NCBI GenBank assembly: GCA_910574455.1
Contig: CAJSYZ010000003.1
Coordinates: 1,860,001-1,924,000, forward strand
From: Trichaptum fuscoviolaceum
Lineage: Eukaryota; Basidiomycota; Agaricomycetes; Hymenochaetales; Trichaptaceae
Direction: 5' to 3'
Length of the DNA stretch: 64,000 nucleotides
The position numbers and the translations under genes are program-made. Positions 20,564-31,716 of the stretch are shown here, piece by piece. The notes beneath the pieces were generated by a model. That model saw only the letters and a list, made by a program, of their open reading frames with translations, was not told where the DNA came from and did no database searches. The first letter of the stretch is position 1; every line of letters begins with the position of its first letter.

Positions 20564-22122
20564 ATGAGCTCAGAGACACGGAGAAACAGTAGGCCAATTG
20601 TTGTGGTGACGGGGGCAAATGGGTGAGTTTACATATGGTGTGTTGGTACTGTGCCGCGCTTATGAGCTCTAAATGCAGGGGCATAGGATTTTCCATCTGC
20701 CACCGTCTTCTTGTTCAACTGGCACACAAAAGCCCCCCTGATGCTCGTCCTCAACCTGCAATATCTCGCTATGTCCCTGTGGACAAAGAACTGGCCGACC
20801 TCGAGCAAGATTGTAGTGGCTGTGATGGCATTACGGTGATTATGGCCTGTCGGAGTTTAGCTAAAGGCGAATCGGCTCGGACAGAATTGCTTCGACTTCT
20901 GGATGAAGACATTGCAGAGATCAAGAAGGACGAGAAGAATGATGGATGGGCAGACAAATTCCGGGCGAATGTGCAAGTTGATGTCGCTCGTCTGGACCTT
21001 GCTGAGATGAAAAGCGTCTTCAAGTTCGCCGACATCATTAACTCAAAGTGCGCTTTAAATTTGTTCATTCCAACTATTCTCGTGATGGCTGATTATTGTC
21101 AAGATACCCATACATATCTCATCTGGTGTGCAATGCAGGAGTCGCGTCATTTTGCGGTTACGACTGGTTCTGTCTAATCAGACAACTTTTCACGGAAGGC
21201 CCTTCTATCACTTTTTCCTCGCCGAAGTTCAAACTCCAGAGGGTAGGAGAGAAATCTGCAGACGGACTCGGTTGGGTGTGGCAATGTAACGTATTCGGCC
21301 ATTATGCTCTCGTATGTTTCTCACCCTTTTTCACCCAGTTTATTCACTAATATTTATCACTAGTTTCGCTCTCTGAGTCCTCTCTTAACACGTTATGGAC
21401 ATCTCTATACTCCCGCGCGTGTCATTTGGATGTCATCCATCGAAGCTTTGCCATCATGCTATGATCCGAACGATTGGCAATTAATCGAAAACGATCACTC
21501 TTACGAGGCGTCCAAATACGAAATGGACTTGTTAGTTGGCTACTTCGAGACTTTGCAGGAAGCGGAGGTAAAGGGGAACGGAGATGCAAAACAGAATGGC
21601 GATGCACATGTGAATGCGTTAGCGAACGGAAGCCCGCCATACCACGCGATCAGACATTTCGTCGTCGACCCGGGTGTAGTTGTAACGAACTTCGCAGCCG
21701 CGAGTCTGCATTACAGCATTGTTCTACATTTCCTGATGCAGTCTGTCTTTTACCTGGTGAGTCTCGACTGATATGTATGCATATTGACGTAGACGCTCAT
21801 GCTCTATCAGACGCATCTCTTTGGGTCTCCGCACCACGTCCTATCACCTTTCCGAGCCGCAATATCAGCCGTCCATCTCATGCTTGTATCTCTACCTTTC
21901 GTTACCGCCACTACTCCGAAGTCCGAAGGATACGAAGCCGGTTCCCTCACTCCACTGAAATTCAACTCGAAAGTCAAAGTTTGGGCTCGACCTTACGTCG
22001 ATTCTACGGAAGTTGAGGAATGGGACACGCACCGGGAGCAGAGTATTGATCTAGCACGTAAGTGCGAAGAGCTTTATCAGTCATTCTGGGATCGCCTACG
22101 GAACGAGGAACCTGCCCGTTGA
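20564..22122 (+). CDS. ERG27: 3-keto-steroid reductase (sterol C-4 demethylation)
   Basis: Five exons: 20564-20622, 20679-21047, 21104-21311, 21364-21756 and 21811-22122 (446 residues). Short-chain dehydrogenase: cofactor motif TGANGGIG at 16-23 (split by intron 1), the NAG motif in HLVCNAGVA, and the active site YEASK (Tyr-x-x-x-Lys) in the fourth exon, followed by DPGVVVTNFA. It reduces the 3-keto intermediate during C-4 demethylation of ergosterol precursors at the ER, with Erg25, Erg26 and Erg28. Hydrophobic stretches near SIVLHFLMQSVFYL suit membrane association. The family assignment is by these motifs plus the long insert FTEGPSITF...QRVGEKSADGLGWVWQCNVFGHY typical of fungal ERG27. Confidence 0.9.
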
Positions 22123-23171
22123 TGTTCATCGGCGACCATCATACTTTTCCTCGTCAAAATACCTTACAGCCTATACTAAATGCTCTATAATGCAATTGTT
22201 ATATCTTGAACAATACGTCTTGCAGTCGACCCACAAAATCATCTGAGTGATCGAAGACTTCTTTCTCAGTACCGCGGCCAGTCAATTCTTCAGAAGAGAA
22301 GAAGCTAGTGTCATCCTGGGACTCCGAAGTTACGTTCTTCGAATTGATGCCGCATACCTTTTCACGGAGCACGCCGGACATTCCCGTAGAGAGTAGCGAC
22401 CAGGCTGAGGTAGATCTGTCGATCTTGTTTGCATCCGCGGCAACTCAGGCTGGGCTTGATCTTGGTCCGCCATTCATTCACCGGATTGACGTGCAGGGTC
22501 AGACGAGCGCCCGACATCTTCCCTCCGGGTGCTGAGGCGGTCTCGGGCTCAAGAAGCACTGAAGGATGTTAGTTTTACAACCGCCAAATTTTCTCTACCA
22601 ATATCTGATATTCTGGAAAAACAGTCAACTCCAGAGGATAACACCTTGTCGCAACTGTTCCGGCCTTTGAATTTAATCTAGTGCTGCCCGCTACCCGGTC
22701 TCACCGTTCCAATGTGCCCGTCCATGGCTCTTTCGCAACCTTCCGCCCGTAAACGTTTGAAGCTAACATTTACTACAATGAACTATACCGATATCGATTG
22801 ACGAAAAGAATGGACGGCCAAGTTGAAGAAAAAGAAGACACTTTTCATTTCTCGGAACCGCTCGGGCGGAAACGTCGGCGGTCTCGCTAAGAGTGAAATG
22901 AATTTCTCTCAGAAGTACGGTCTATTTCCTTTACGCGAGCCAGCCAATCAGTGGAAGGTCTACCACCTCGAAGTTCGTTCATGACAAGTTGATCATGCTC
23001 TCTTCAGACACAAGTGCTTTGTTCTGGCAGCTTGGTTAATGCAACCTTGGACCTCGCTCGGACACATAACACATTTTACTCAAGCCTTTTACATTGCAGC
23101 GCTCGAGCAACGAGTACGGTTGGTCAAATGAACTTTAATTAAGCCCGGTAGGAATTTTGTGGAAGAACTGG
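22123..23171. other. Intergenic with one doubtful reverse-strand coding piece
   Basis: On the reverse strand an open frame from about 22455 to 22199 reads like a protein C-terminus (KIDRSTSAWSLLS, TSFFSSEELTG, VGRLQDVLFKI-stop). No upstream exon, start or family is recognisable, so I do not call a gene. The rest, up to the right repeat arm, shows nothing. Confidence 0.3.
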
Positions 23172-23287
23172 AAGGACGTAATTAGGTGCTGTGCAGACAG
23201 CACGTTTCACGACGAAATAGCCGAAGGAAGAGCGGACTACTGTGAAGAGTCGAGGACGACCAAACAACAAACATGGTAATGGAGGGG

Positions 23288-23293
23288 TATAAA
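23288..23293 (+). promoter_or_regulatory. TATA box of secreted-protein gene copy B
   Basis: TATAAA in GGGGTATAAAGGG, 117 bases before the ATG at 23410. Same as in copy A. Confidence 0.55.
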
Positions 23294-23409
23294 GGGTAGG
23301 AGGGAAGGGAGAGAGAAGGCATAGACAATCTCGTCTTTTAATCTTCTCTTACGCTCTCCGTCGTCGACCAACTCCTGACTTTAACAGTCCATTCATTCGT
23401 TTATACACA

Positions 23410-24152
23410 ATGCGCTCCTTTGGCATCCTTTCCCTTGTTGCGGCTGCGGCCTTCTCCTTGTTCGCTGCTGCGGCGCCTGCGCCCGGACACACGCACGTCG
23501 ATGTCGGTGCGGCAGCTGCTGCGCATGCGCACGTCCAGCGTGATGTTGCGTTGAAGTCGGTTCCTGTGATCCTTACCCAGCTCACTATCGACCTTACCCC
23601 GAGCTGCGAAGAGCTCAGTGAGTGTTTCTGTTTTCGATGATGGTTTCCTATTTCTAACATTGCGACAGAGTACATCCGTAAGGATAACTGCACGTCGGAG
23701 GTGCTGACACCGATCTTCAACGAGATTGTCGGTAGCGTCAGCGTTGCGATTGCGGACATCAAGCTTCTCGTTGGTGCTGATCTGTCTGTCATCCTTTGCG
23801 GTGTGGACGGAAAGGTCCAGGTCGCTGTGTCTGTTGTTGCTGAGCTCCTCTGCACTGTCCTTCACGTATGTGTTTGTGCATTTCGACTGGTTTGCGGCCT
23901 TATTGACATATCTTGTTGCAGCTTGTCATCGATGTCCTCGCTAAGCTCGTCGTGATCGTCAACTACAACCTGTCGCTGCTCGGCCCCGTCCTTGCTACGA
24001 TTGGCGCATGCCTGTGCGAGCTTATTGCTGCAGTGCTCGGCGTTGTTGCTGGCCTGCTCCTCGAGCTCGTTCCCCTCGTTCTGTACCTCCTTCCTTCGAT
24101 CAAGGTGCTCGCGTTCACGAGCATCGGCGCGGTCCTCAAGGTCTCCCTTTAA
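23410..24152 (+). CDS. Small secreted Ala/Val/Leu-rich protein, copy B
   Basis: Exons 23410-23617, 23669-23865 and 23922-24152 (211 residues). Intron 1 splits a Lys codon (EELKYIRKDNC); intron 2 is in phase 0. The protein is identical to copy A, so the two genes presumably give the same product at double dose. Signal peptide, six cysteines and three hydrophobic helices are as described for copy A. The hydrophobic helices lack the basic flanks of membrane anchors and could pack together in a secreted protein; this is inference. Confidence 0.75.
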
Positions 24153-24621
24153 GGTTTGTTTTCTGCGGTCTTTTGGTTATATGCATCTAACTCTTGCGCA
24201 TAGATGCCCATTCTACTCTACTCTCCATAGTAAAAGCTGCTCTATTAGACTAGACTCATGTAGTGTGATAATTCGCAGCAATCCACTCTTAATTGCCTCT
24301 CCTTTCTGTGTGTGCTTTCTGTATTCGGGATGTTCTCTCGTGAGCCTCTAAGTCTAAGAAGTTATGAGAATTTCTCGTCTATTCCAATACTGCATTTAAA
24401 TAGTACTTTTCATTTCGGCCGATACTGTAACTGAGGACAAGCTGCTACGAAAAGTAAATAAAAGGACTACGAAGCAAAAGAATTAACGCCTAAATGCAGT
24501 GAATATTACGCAGGTAATTTAAGTTTTAGTAGTACCTCCCCCGGGCCGTGCCGCGTCATTTTTGCTACTCAGTGACTTCAGTGTCCGAGTCTGTGTACAC
24601 TACTTGGTGTTCTTAAGAACT

Positions 24622-27505
24622 ATGCCTAGGGAGAACCGAAAACGCGGAAAGAAACACAAGAAACAGCCTCTTGTTGACGATGCTGAGGAGTCTCTTGACA
24701 CACAGCACGAACACACAGCTGGTCCATCTTGGATTGTAGACAGCAAGAAAGAGCGAGAAAACCTCGATGCGCCTTTTGGCTATGTCGACCCCGACGTAAA
24801 GGCTTACTTCAAGACCGTCGACAACAGGCTTCGCGAATGGCAGGAATCATCGGGCACGGTAGATGTGGATGACGGCGAAGAGGCAGATCCTAATGAAGGT
24901 GTGTACACTAACAGCTGTGTAATGGTTCCTTCGTTGATTTTTCTGTTTAGAAAGACGGTTGTTCCTTGTCGCAGCTCTTTCAGAGCTCTCAGGAAAGGAG
25001 AAGCAACTTGCGACGGACCCTGACTGTTCTAACATCCTTGAGCGAATGGCGTATTCCATGGACGACTTTGTCAAGCGAGTATTTCTAGACCGTATGGCAG
25101 GCTCGTAAGTTGCAGACACTGCTGCTTCAAAGTACTGTATTGACCCCACAAAGCTATGAACAGATGTGCAAACATCGGTTTGGATCTCATGTTATTCAGA
25201 CGTTGTTGTCTGTGGGGAAGGGAACTATTTGCCGAGAGGTAAGTGCCATTTGCTCATGCTGTGATGCCTCATTCATCGTTCTCCAGGCTAAGGGAATTCT
25301 ACCCCAATCAGAGTCTGAAGCAGACCAGGGTAATTTGCCCACTTTAACCCAGCTTGTACTAAGCTTATGCGAAGTATGTGCGAATCTCTCGAAGACTTAG
25401 TCTGAGGCTGATTTACGATCCAGGAATTACTTCCGTCAATCTCGTCGCTCGTCTTAGATCCCTTCGCCTCTCACGTTATGCGCTCCCTCTTCCTTCTCCT
25501 CTGTCCCTTCCTACCTTCAGCGGAACAGCCATCTTCCATATTGCGGTCGAAGAAAAGCGCAAAATACCGCGAAAAGCAAGGCCCAATGAAGTCTGTATTC
25601 GCAGAGGAAAATGATGGAGACGCGAAAGGGAAAGAAGTGCCGAACAAAGTACCTTACCCTCCAGAGTTCGATGAAATGGTTAGACGAATCGTCACGACAA
25701 TAAAAGACACTCTAGGACCAAACGAAGTGAGAGCTTTAGCTGCGGATAAGGCTGCGTGTCCAGTACTAGTGGTCAGTACTGTCAAGTCATTATTATTTGT
25801 AAACATAATAACACTCTAGATCAGCTGCTTCTCGAAATGGAGTCGATTCAGGGACGATCGAATGAGAATGGTTCGCTAATGGACAGTGTCTCGGCGGGTT
25901 TGATATCTGCTTACTGTAATTATAATAATTTCCCGTACTACCAATCCCTTAAACTCATTACGTGGAATAGTGAAGACACCTTTGGAGAAGCCCGAGCCTT
26001 CAGATTATGTGGCAACTCTGCTGCGAGACTCAACATCATCTCATCTCCTAGAGAAGTTAGTGACCCTTGCTCCAGACTTGGCATTCGATGTATTGTGGGA
26101 GCAATATTTCCAAGGTTAGTTATCATCTAACGATTAGGTGTTTGTACTATTGCTGAGTGGTTATACAGGCAAGCTAGATAGGCTTGCAGTGCATCCTGTT
26201 GCAAATTTCGTCGTCGCGCGAGCGATAGGACGGCTAAACGCGGACCAGCTACGTGAGTGTCTAGGAGAGCTCGACAGCAGCTGGTCAAAAATCATAAGTA
26301 AGTTGACTCTCGATTCGCGATAGGCTGACCTTTCAATTGACCTGATACAGAAACTTCAAGAACTGGTGTCTTGAAGGCCGCGATTGATAGAGCGGCGGAA
26401 CTAAAAGATGTGGAGGAAAGGGTGTGTGATGTGAGTATCATCCCACATATACTCCTACATTCTGCTTACGACGAATGACGCAGGCCATCGAAAGCGCGTT
26501 TGCTTGCACTGATACGGAGAAGCGACTGGCTCTTGTGTGGTGTGTCTTATACCTGGCGCCGTACGCTGAATACGCGAAATCGCTGCAAGATGGCAATGCA
26601 TCGGAGCAAGGGAAAAATATTGGCAAAAGTCCAGGAACGTTAGAGCCCTCGGTACAGGGTTCGGTACTCGTGCAATCTCTTCTTCGCTTCTCTGAACCCC
26701 ATAATGGGCCGATCGTTGAAAGGTGAGCTATCAGAATGTCTAAGTCGGTTTTGCTCGCTCATGGCTGCCGTGAAGTGTACTATCGCAGCCCCCTCACCTA
26801 CTCCTTACCCTGGCTCAGAACCCGATCAGTTCTCGCATCCTTGACGCCTTCCTCTCTTCGCCCACCGTACCTTCGCGATCAAAACGAAAGCTAATCCTGG
26901 CATTCCTTGAACACTACCACGAGCTCGTCGATGATCGCATTGGGAGCCGGGTTGGTGACCGTCTATGGGCAGCGGCCGATCCTTACCTGAAGGAGAAGAT
27001 TGCGCGCTCGCTTTCTCCCCACGAGCAGCAACTGCTGGGCTCTTTCTACGGGAAGTTCTTTGTGCGGGGCCTAAACTTGTATCTCCTCAAGCGGAGTCCA
27101 GAAGAGTGGAAGGCCCAACAGGCAAAGGATGTCTCCAGGAAGGATCATTCTACAACTGGATCTGGGGTGGACTCCCGGCAACACCGTCGATCTATCAATC
27201 CTGGGCTCATCGATGAGTCTATCGAAGGCAAGGCAGGAAAGGGGAGTCGCGATAAGAAGAAACGGAAGCGCGTAGCGGATAAACCGGAGGATGAGATAGA
27301 CGCCGTGTTCTCCTCGGTTTTGGGCAAGAAACAAAAGAAGGGTAAACTCGGCTCCGTAGTCGATGGCTCGGAGCAATCGAAAGATCTGAATGATAGCGGT
27401 GACAAATCGAAAACCAAGAGTTTATCGACAGATCGAGATTTGGATACTGTGCTGGGTGCCATCCGGACTGCGCCAGGCGTCTTGAAGGGGAGCAAGAAGA
27501 AGTGA
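24622..27505 (+). CDS. NOP9: Nucleolar protein 9, Pumilio-repeat 18S rRNA maturation factor
   Basis: Eleven exons: 24622-24898, 24975-25104, 25154-25238, 25287-25373, 25424-25771, 25825-25915, 25971-26114, 26169-26297, 26351-26430, 26484-26722 and 26776-27505 (779 residues). N-terminus [14 protein letters not shown] is the family's basic leader. Pumilio-like repeats include [49 protein letters not shown] and [36 protein letters not shown] is the conserved C-terminal segment, followed by a basic tail (KKKRKR). NOP9 binds pre-18S rRNA near site D in the nucleolus. Its exon 1 and promoter lie inside the right arm of the inverted repeat and are duplicated at 13381-13658. Confidence 0.93.
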
Positions 27506-27862
27506 TATATTTTTAAGGACCATTGAGTTGTACGTACTTGTTTAATTGATGCTGTACTCTGCAGCCTATGATAATAGCCCACTGCACCGATCAAGTGTCG
27601 AGAGTCCAAAACAAGAGAATTATATCTTTTCGCAGATAAGTGGCGGTGCAAACATATGTGCCTGATTTGCGGTACTATTCTTCCGCTTCCGTTTTGCCGT
27701 TTTGCCTATATTAAGACCTCTTATCGAGTCCATGTGCCCTCAAATGCATATGGCTGGTACTTAAACTCATACCAAGACAATACCAAAGCCAGAGTCCGTC
27801 CACTCATCTCAAATTGCTTACCGCCGTCAGCTTTCCATCCCATCCTTCAAGCTTGTGTCGAA

Positions 27863-29518
27863 ATGGCCTCAATTAAAGTGAATGGCTCGCGATTGTACGC
27901 AGACCTGATGGAGTCGTGTCAATGGGGATCGTGAGTTGTCTCCTATCCTGGTTGCTTTTACCTGGAACGGATCTAAAATTTTGATATATGAAGGACTCCA
28001 GATGGAGGAATGAGTGAGCTGAAGCACCTTTGTTAGTCTCTCCGCTAACCACGTTCTCCAGATCGTTTAACGCTCAATGATGATGACAAGAAAGTTCGCC
28101 TATGGTTCATTGAGCAGGTTAAGAAGTATGGATGCACTGTCAAGGTTGGGAAAGATGTACATACTCTGACTCCTCCGGATCTTAATGAAGAGCATGCTTT
28201 TTGTAGGTCGACGAAGTTGGAAATATCTTCGCTACTCGCCCGGGCACCAATAATTCTTTGCCACCAATCGGAATGGGTAGCCATCTTGACACACAACCCG
28301 CAGGAGGGAAGTATGACGGAATTGTCGGGGTTCTTAGTGCTCTTGAAGTGCTCAAGACACTACATGACAATAACATCCAAACGTATGCGCCGATCGCCGT
28401 TATTGATTGGACGAACGAAGAGGGGGCCCGTTTCTCGCCGGCCATGCTTGGGTCGGGTGTATGGGCTGGCATTTTCACACCGGAGTTTGCGTGAGTTTCA
28501 GCCGGCCCTCCCTTTCAATGATGTCCCCCTCACTTGGACGAACTGTAGATATGCGAGAAAGGACTTGAAGGGCGCCATACTGGGCGAGGAATTGTCTCGT
28601 ATCGGATTTAAAGGAGACGTTCCAGCCTCATTTGACTCGAACAAGCTGTCCGCGCATTTTGAGGTGCATATTGAACAAGGACCAATTCTGGAGGCGGAGA
28701 ATAAACCGATCGGTGTTGTGACCGGAGTTCAAGGTGAGACATGTCGATGATCTTTTTGCGACTATGTTAGATAATCAGTTGAATGTATCAGCAATGAGTT
28801 GGATCAGCGTCGAGCTACGCGGAAAGGAGCTGCACTGCGGTACCACCCCTATGGACAGGCGACATGACACACTTCTGACGGCCGCGAAGATAATTGTTGC
28901 AATCAACGCAGCTGCGGTCGAGACGCCTGGCGGCCTTGCCTCAGTAGCTGTCATCAACTCAACCCCGCAGTCGATAAACACCATGGCGTCCCACGTGCAA
29001 TTTAACATCGACATCCGGGCTGTAGAGGACCGACTTCTCGCGTTGCTGGAAGAGAAGGTAAAAATCGCATGTGCGCTCATCGCCGACGAGGCAGGGGTGG
29101 ACATTGAGGTGTATGACAAGTTCTGGACGAGTCCGAAAACGACATTCAACGAGGTTGCCGTAGACATGGTCCGAAAGTCAGCAGAAGAGGGTGGATACTC
29201 ATACAGAGAGATACAAAGTGGGGCTGGCCATGATTCGTAAGTAGCGCGATTTTCTACTCCATTGCTCTACTTGATTTGACACTATGCTACAGTGTATACA
29301 CCTCGAAGAAGGTTCCGACAGCAATGATCTTCATTCGGTGTAAGGATGGTGTTTCACACAACCCATCGGAGTTCTCGTTGCCGGAAGACATGTGAGTGTC
29401 ATAGATCGACTGTCTTCCTCGTCTAACAATCACCTTTGCATATAGTGAGGCTGGCGCGCAAGTGTTGCTCGGCGCCGTACTTCGATATGACACTTATCTC
29501 AAATCCAGTACCTCTTAA
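27863..29518 (+). CDS. M20-family amidohydrolase (hydantoinase/carbamoylase, beta-ureidopropionase type)
   Basis: Eight exons: 27863-27930, 27994-28013 (20 bases), 28062-28144, 28207-28490, 28549-28733, 28792-29236, 29293-29391 and 29446-29518 (418 residues). Metal-site motifs are present: GSHLDTQPAGGKYDGIVGV (His and bridging Asp), DWTNEEGARF (Glu pair), HIEQGP (His), and the C-terminal SGAGHDS (His). ELRGKELHCGTTPM is the dimerisation-domain signature. Enzymes of this family hydrolyse N-carbamoyl amino acids or ureido acids in pyrimidine or purine breakdown; the exact substrate cannot be read. The intron after exon 3 has a weak GTTGGG donor. The short exon 2 restores STPDGGMNRLTL, so it is needed. 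Confidence 0.88.
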
Positions 29519-29850
29519 TATTCTAGCAAGCGGTTGTGTGATTATTGTTTGTTCAACACGAAGAAGATACGAATGTAGATACTTATCTAAAAAGTGAAAT
29601 ACTGTAACATTGACCTTACCTCTATAAAGCAACTTCCCAGACCCAGCAGCTACTAGTATGACTCCTAAGCCACTTTTCGGTAAAAAGCAGAGTTTACTTG
29701 ATAAGGATTTAGACAAAAAAGATCAGTATAGCAAATATTGATGAATGCATAAATTTACGTGACGACGACGAAAGCATAATACCACATTTGTATACAATCT
29801 TGACATATGACATATAATGCACAAAATACAGACCACAATACCGAAGCCCT

Positions 29851-31054
29851 TCAGATCTTGACATACGATGCAGGGAATAGCCCTGATTTGCCATCGACCT
29901 CCCCAGTCCACCTGCAGAAAAATGAGCATTAGTCCCATGAGTGCATGAGCGAGCGTACCAGTCATCCGAGTCTTTCGACACGATTCGGACTCGTTGGTGT
30001 GCACGGAGGGCAAGATCGCCTGGCTCCTATTGATGCAGTACGTGCAGAAGTTAGCATCTATTATTGTCCCGAATTCACGAGAAAGCACTGCGCACCCCGC
30101 TGTTATAATCGTATAGTGCCTCAGCCCACTCGCCTTCGTCCTCCTCAACGGTTTCTTCAGGCTCTGGTGAAGGACTACGTGCCGGGCTTTCACTTGCTTC
30201 ATTCGTGACTCGCCTCACCGGCGGAGGCGGGAAGTTGTTCTTATGTTTCGGGAAGGCGGAGGGGATGGGCGGTGCGACAGATGGAGGTGGCTTTTGTTTG
30301 TTCGCGGTGCCGTTCCGTACAGTCGAGAAGGCAGCTTTGAAGGAGTCAGTCCTGACGTCTCCAAAGGACTAATGCGTAAGGAAGATGTGATTTATAGGTA
30401 CTAATCAATGCGATGGCAGAGGAACTAACCTTCCCTTGCATAAGTCCAGAGGCGCCTGCTGATTTCTTCGGGGCTGGGGGGCGGCCAGGTGGTTGAGGAG
30501 ATGGAGTTGAGTCGCGCTCATCATCATGAGAGAAGGTGCTCGACGGCACACGACGTGGAAGTGAAGGTGGTGGAGGTGCTGACTTCCTTGGCCCGCCTTG
30601 AAAAGCTATAGACGCCGCTGCGACACGTCCTAAGGAGTTGGCGATTTCCGGGTTCGCAGCCTGTCTGCTCGTCGATTCTTCAGCTCAGTCGCTGCATATT
30701 TTAGAGACGTACTGCTTGTGCGAACGGACTATTCTTTACACTACTGCTATTCTGCGCCCCGTGTCTCAGACCCGCCGAGATGAGCGATGCGGTTGCTTCT
30801 GGGTTGGCTGCGAGTGCGCCATGTACCGCAGATGCTGCTGCACGCTTGTTGAATGGGAGATTTCCTGATGCCTCCTCCTGAGGCGATGACGATGATGCAC
30901 CGAGACTTGCTACGAGCTCGGGTCTCGAGGCAAAGTATCTGAAGTGAATCGTTTTTGAGTGGATCAACACCACTGCAGTCTACCGAGTCACTCACTCATC
31001 CAGCAGGTCAAAGAACGCCTGTTTCTCGTTTGCTCCAAGTTTTGTAAACACCAT
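29851..31054 (-). CDS. SH3-domain protein
   Basis: Six exons: 31054-30996, 30938 to about 30745, 30677-30430, 30368-30096, 30026-29959 and 29911-29851 (about 300 residues). The end of exon 2 is uncertain (GTAGTG or GTACGT donor). N-terminus MVFTKLGANEKQAFFDLLDEYF is a conserved fungal segment. The middle is Pro/Ser/Ala-rich with polyproline runs. The last ~60 residues form an SH3 domain: ALYDYNSGEPGDLAL, RIVSKDSDDWW, GEVDGKSGLFPASYVKI-stop. It resembles actin-patch or endocytic adaptors of fungi, but partner and location are inference. The SH3 domain is built from three exons, which hides it from simple ORF reading. Confidence 0.82.
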
Positions 31055-31716
31055 ATGTATCAACAGAAGCGGGGCTCTGCTAGACTGTTGTATAGGCTCG
31101 TATTAGAGTCTTCAAAAGCAATCTATCGTATATTGAAGTAAAGCGTCTTTAGGATAGTTTCCGAACCGTTTAGGACAGAAAGAGCGATGCCTTTTTGCGC
31201 TGCCAATGTAGTATAAATTGATTCTTTTAGACATGGCACTTCTTTTGTTCAAGTTTATACATTGTATAGTATTCTTTCTTGAGACAATTTTGTTGATCTC
31301 AAGAATGGACAACTCAGGGTAAATAATAATGATCGCCACTGGCAGTGGAATTACTGTACGAACACTATTGCGACGGAATCGCGATTTCAATACTTAGTGT
31401 CAATACTTAGTGTATAAATTCAGCGAATTAGTTTATTATACTAAATACCTTCCAAGTACTATTGGTTACAACACCGCTGCCTGAGGTCGTCCGATGCAGA
31501 TCCATTTCATTGCTGGTGGGTGAGTGGTATGGCAACTTGAATGCCAGCCTGAGTGGCACGCTTACATAACACGGAAGCAACTTGAAATACTAGTAGTACA
31601 GCTCTGCCACCACGAGGCGTACGGTTCAATTCCTTCGCCCACTCCGCGACATAACGCGTCCCCCCGCCCGCTGCGAGCGCGACGACAACGAGCACATTTG
31701 TACGTTGCTCAACGCG
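31055..31716. other. Intergenic between SH3 gene and CDC14
   Basis: Shared upstream region of two divergent genes. A short direct repeat CAATACTTAGTGT occurs twice near 31390-31412. A long reverse-strand frame (31507-31776) opposes the CDC14 start and is not supported as a gene. Confidence 0.35.

Larger units (their letters stand above)
23172..24900. repeat. Right arm of the 1.73-kb inverted repeat
   Basis: Reverse complement of 13380-15109. The arm ends at the splice donor of NOP9 exon 1, and here NOP9 continues intact, so this is the arm in its native gene context on that side. The arms are separated by 8062 bases that contain CTU1, NOP58 and ERG27. Confidence 0.9.

Noticed and set aside
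31623..31633. GGTTCAATTCC resembling a tRNA T-loop
   Set aside because: Flanking bases do not pair into a T-stem, and no D-arm, anticodon arm or acceptor stem fits.
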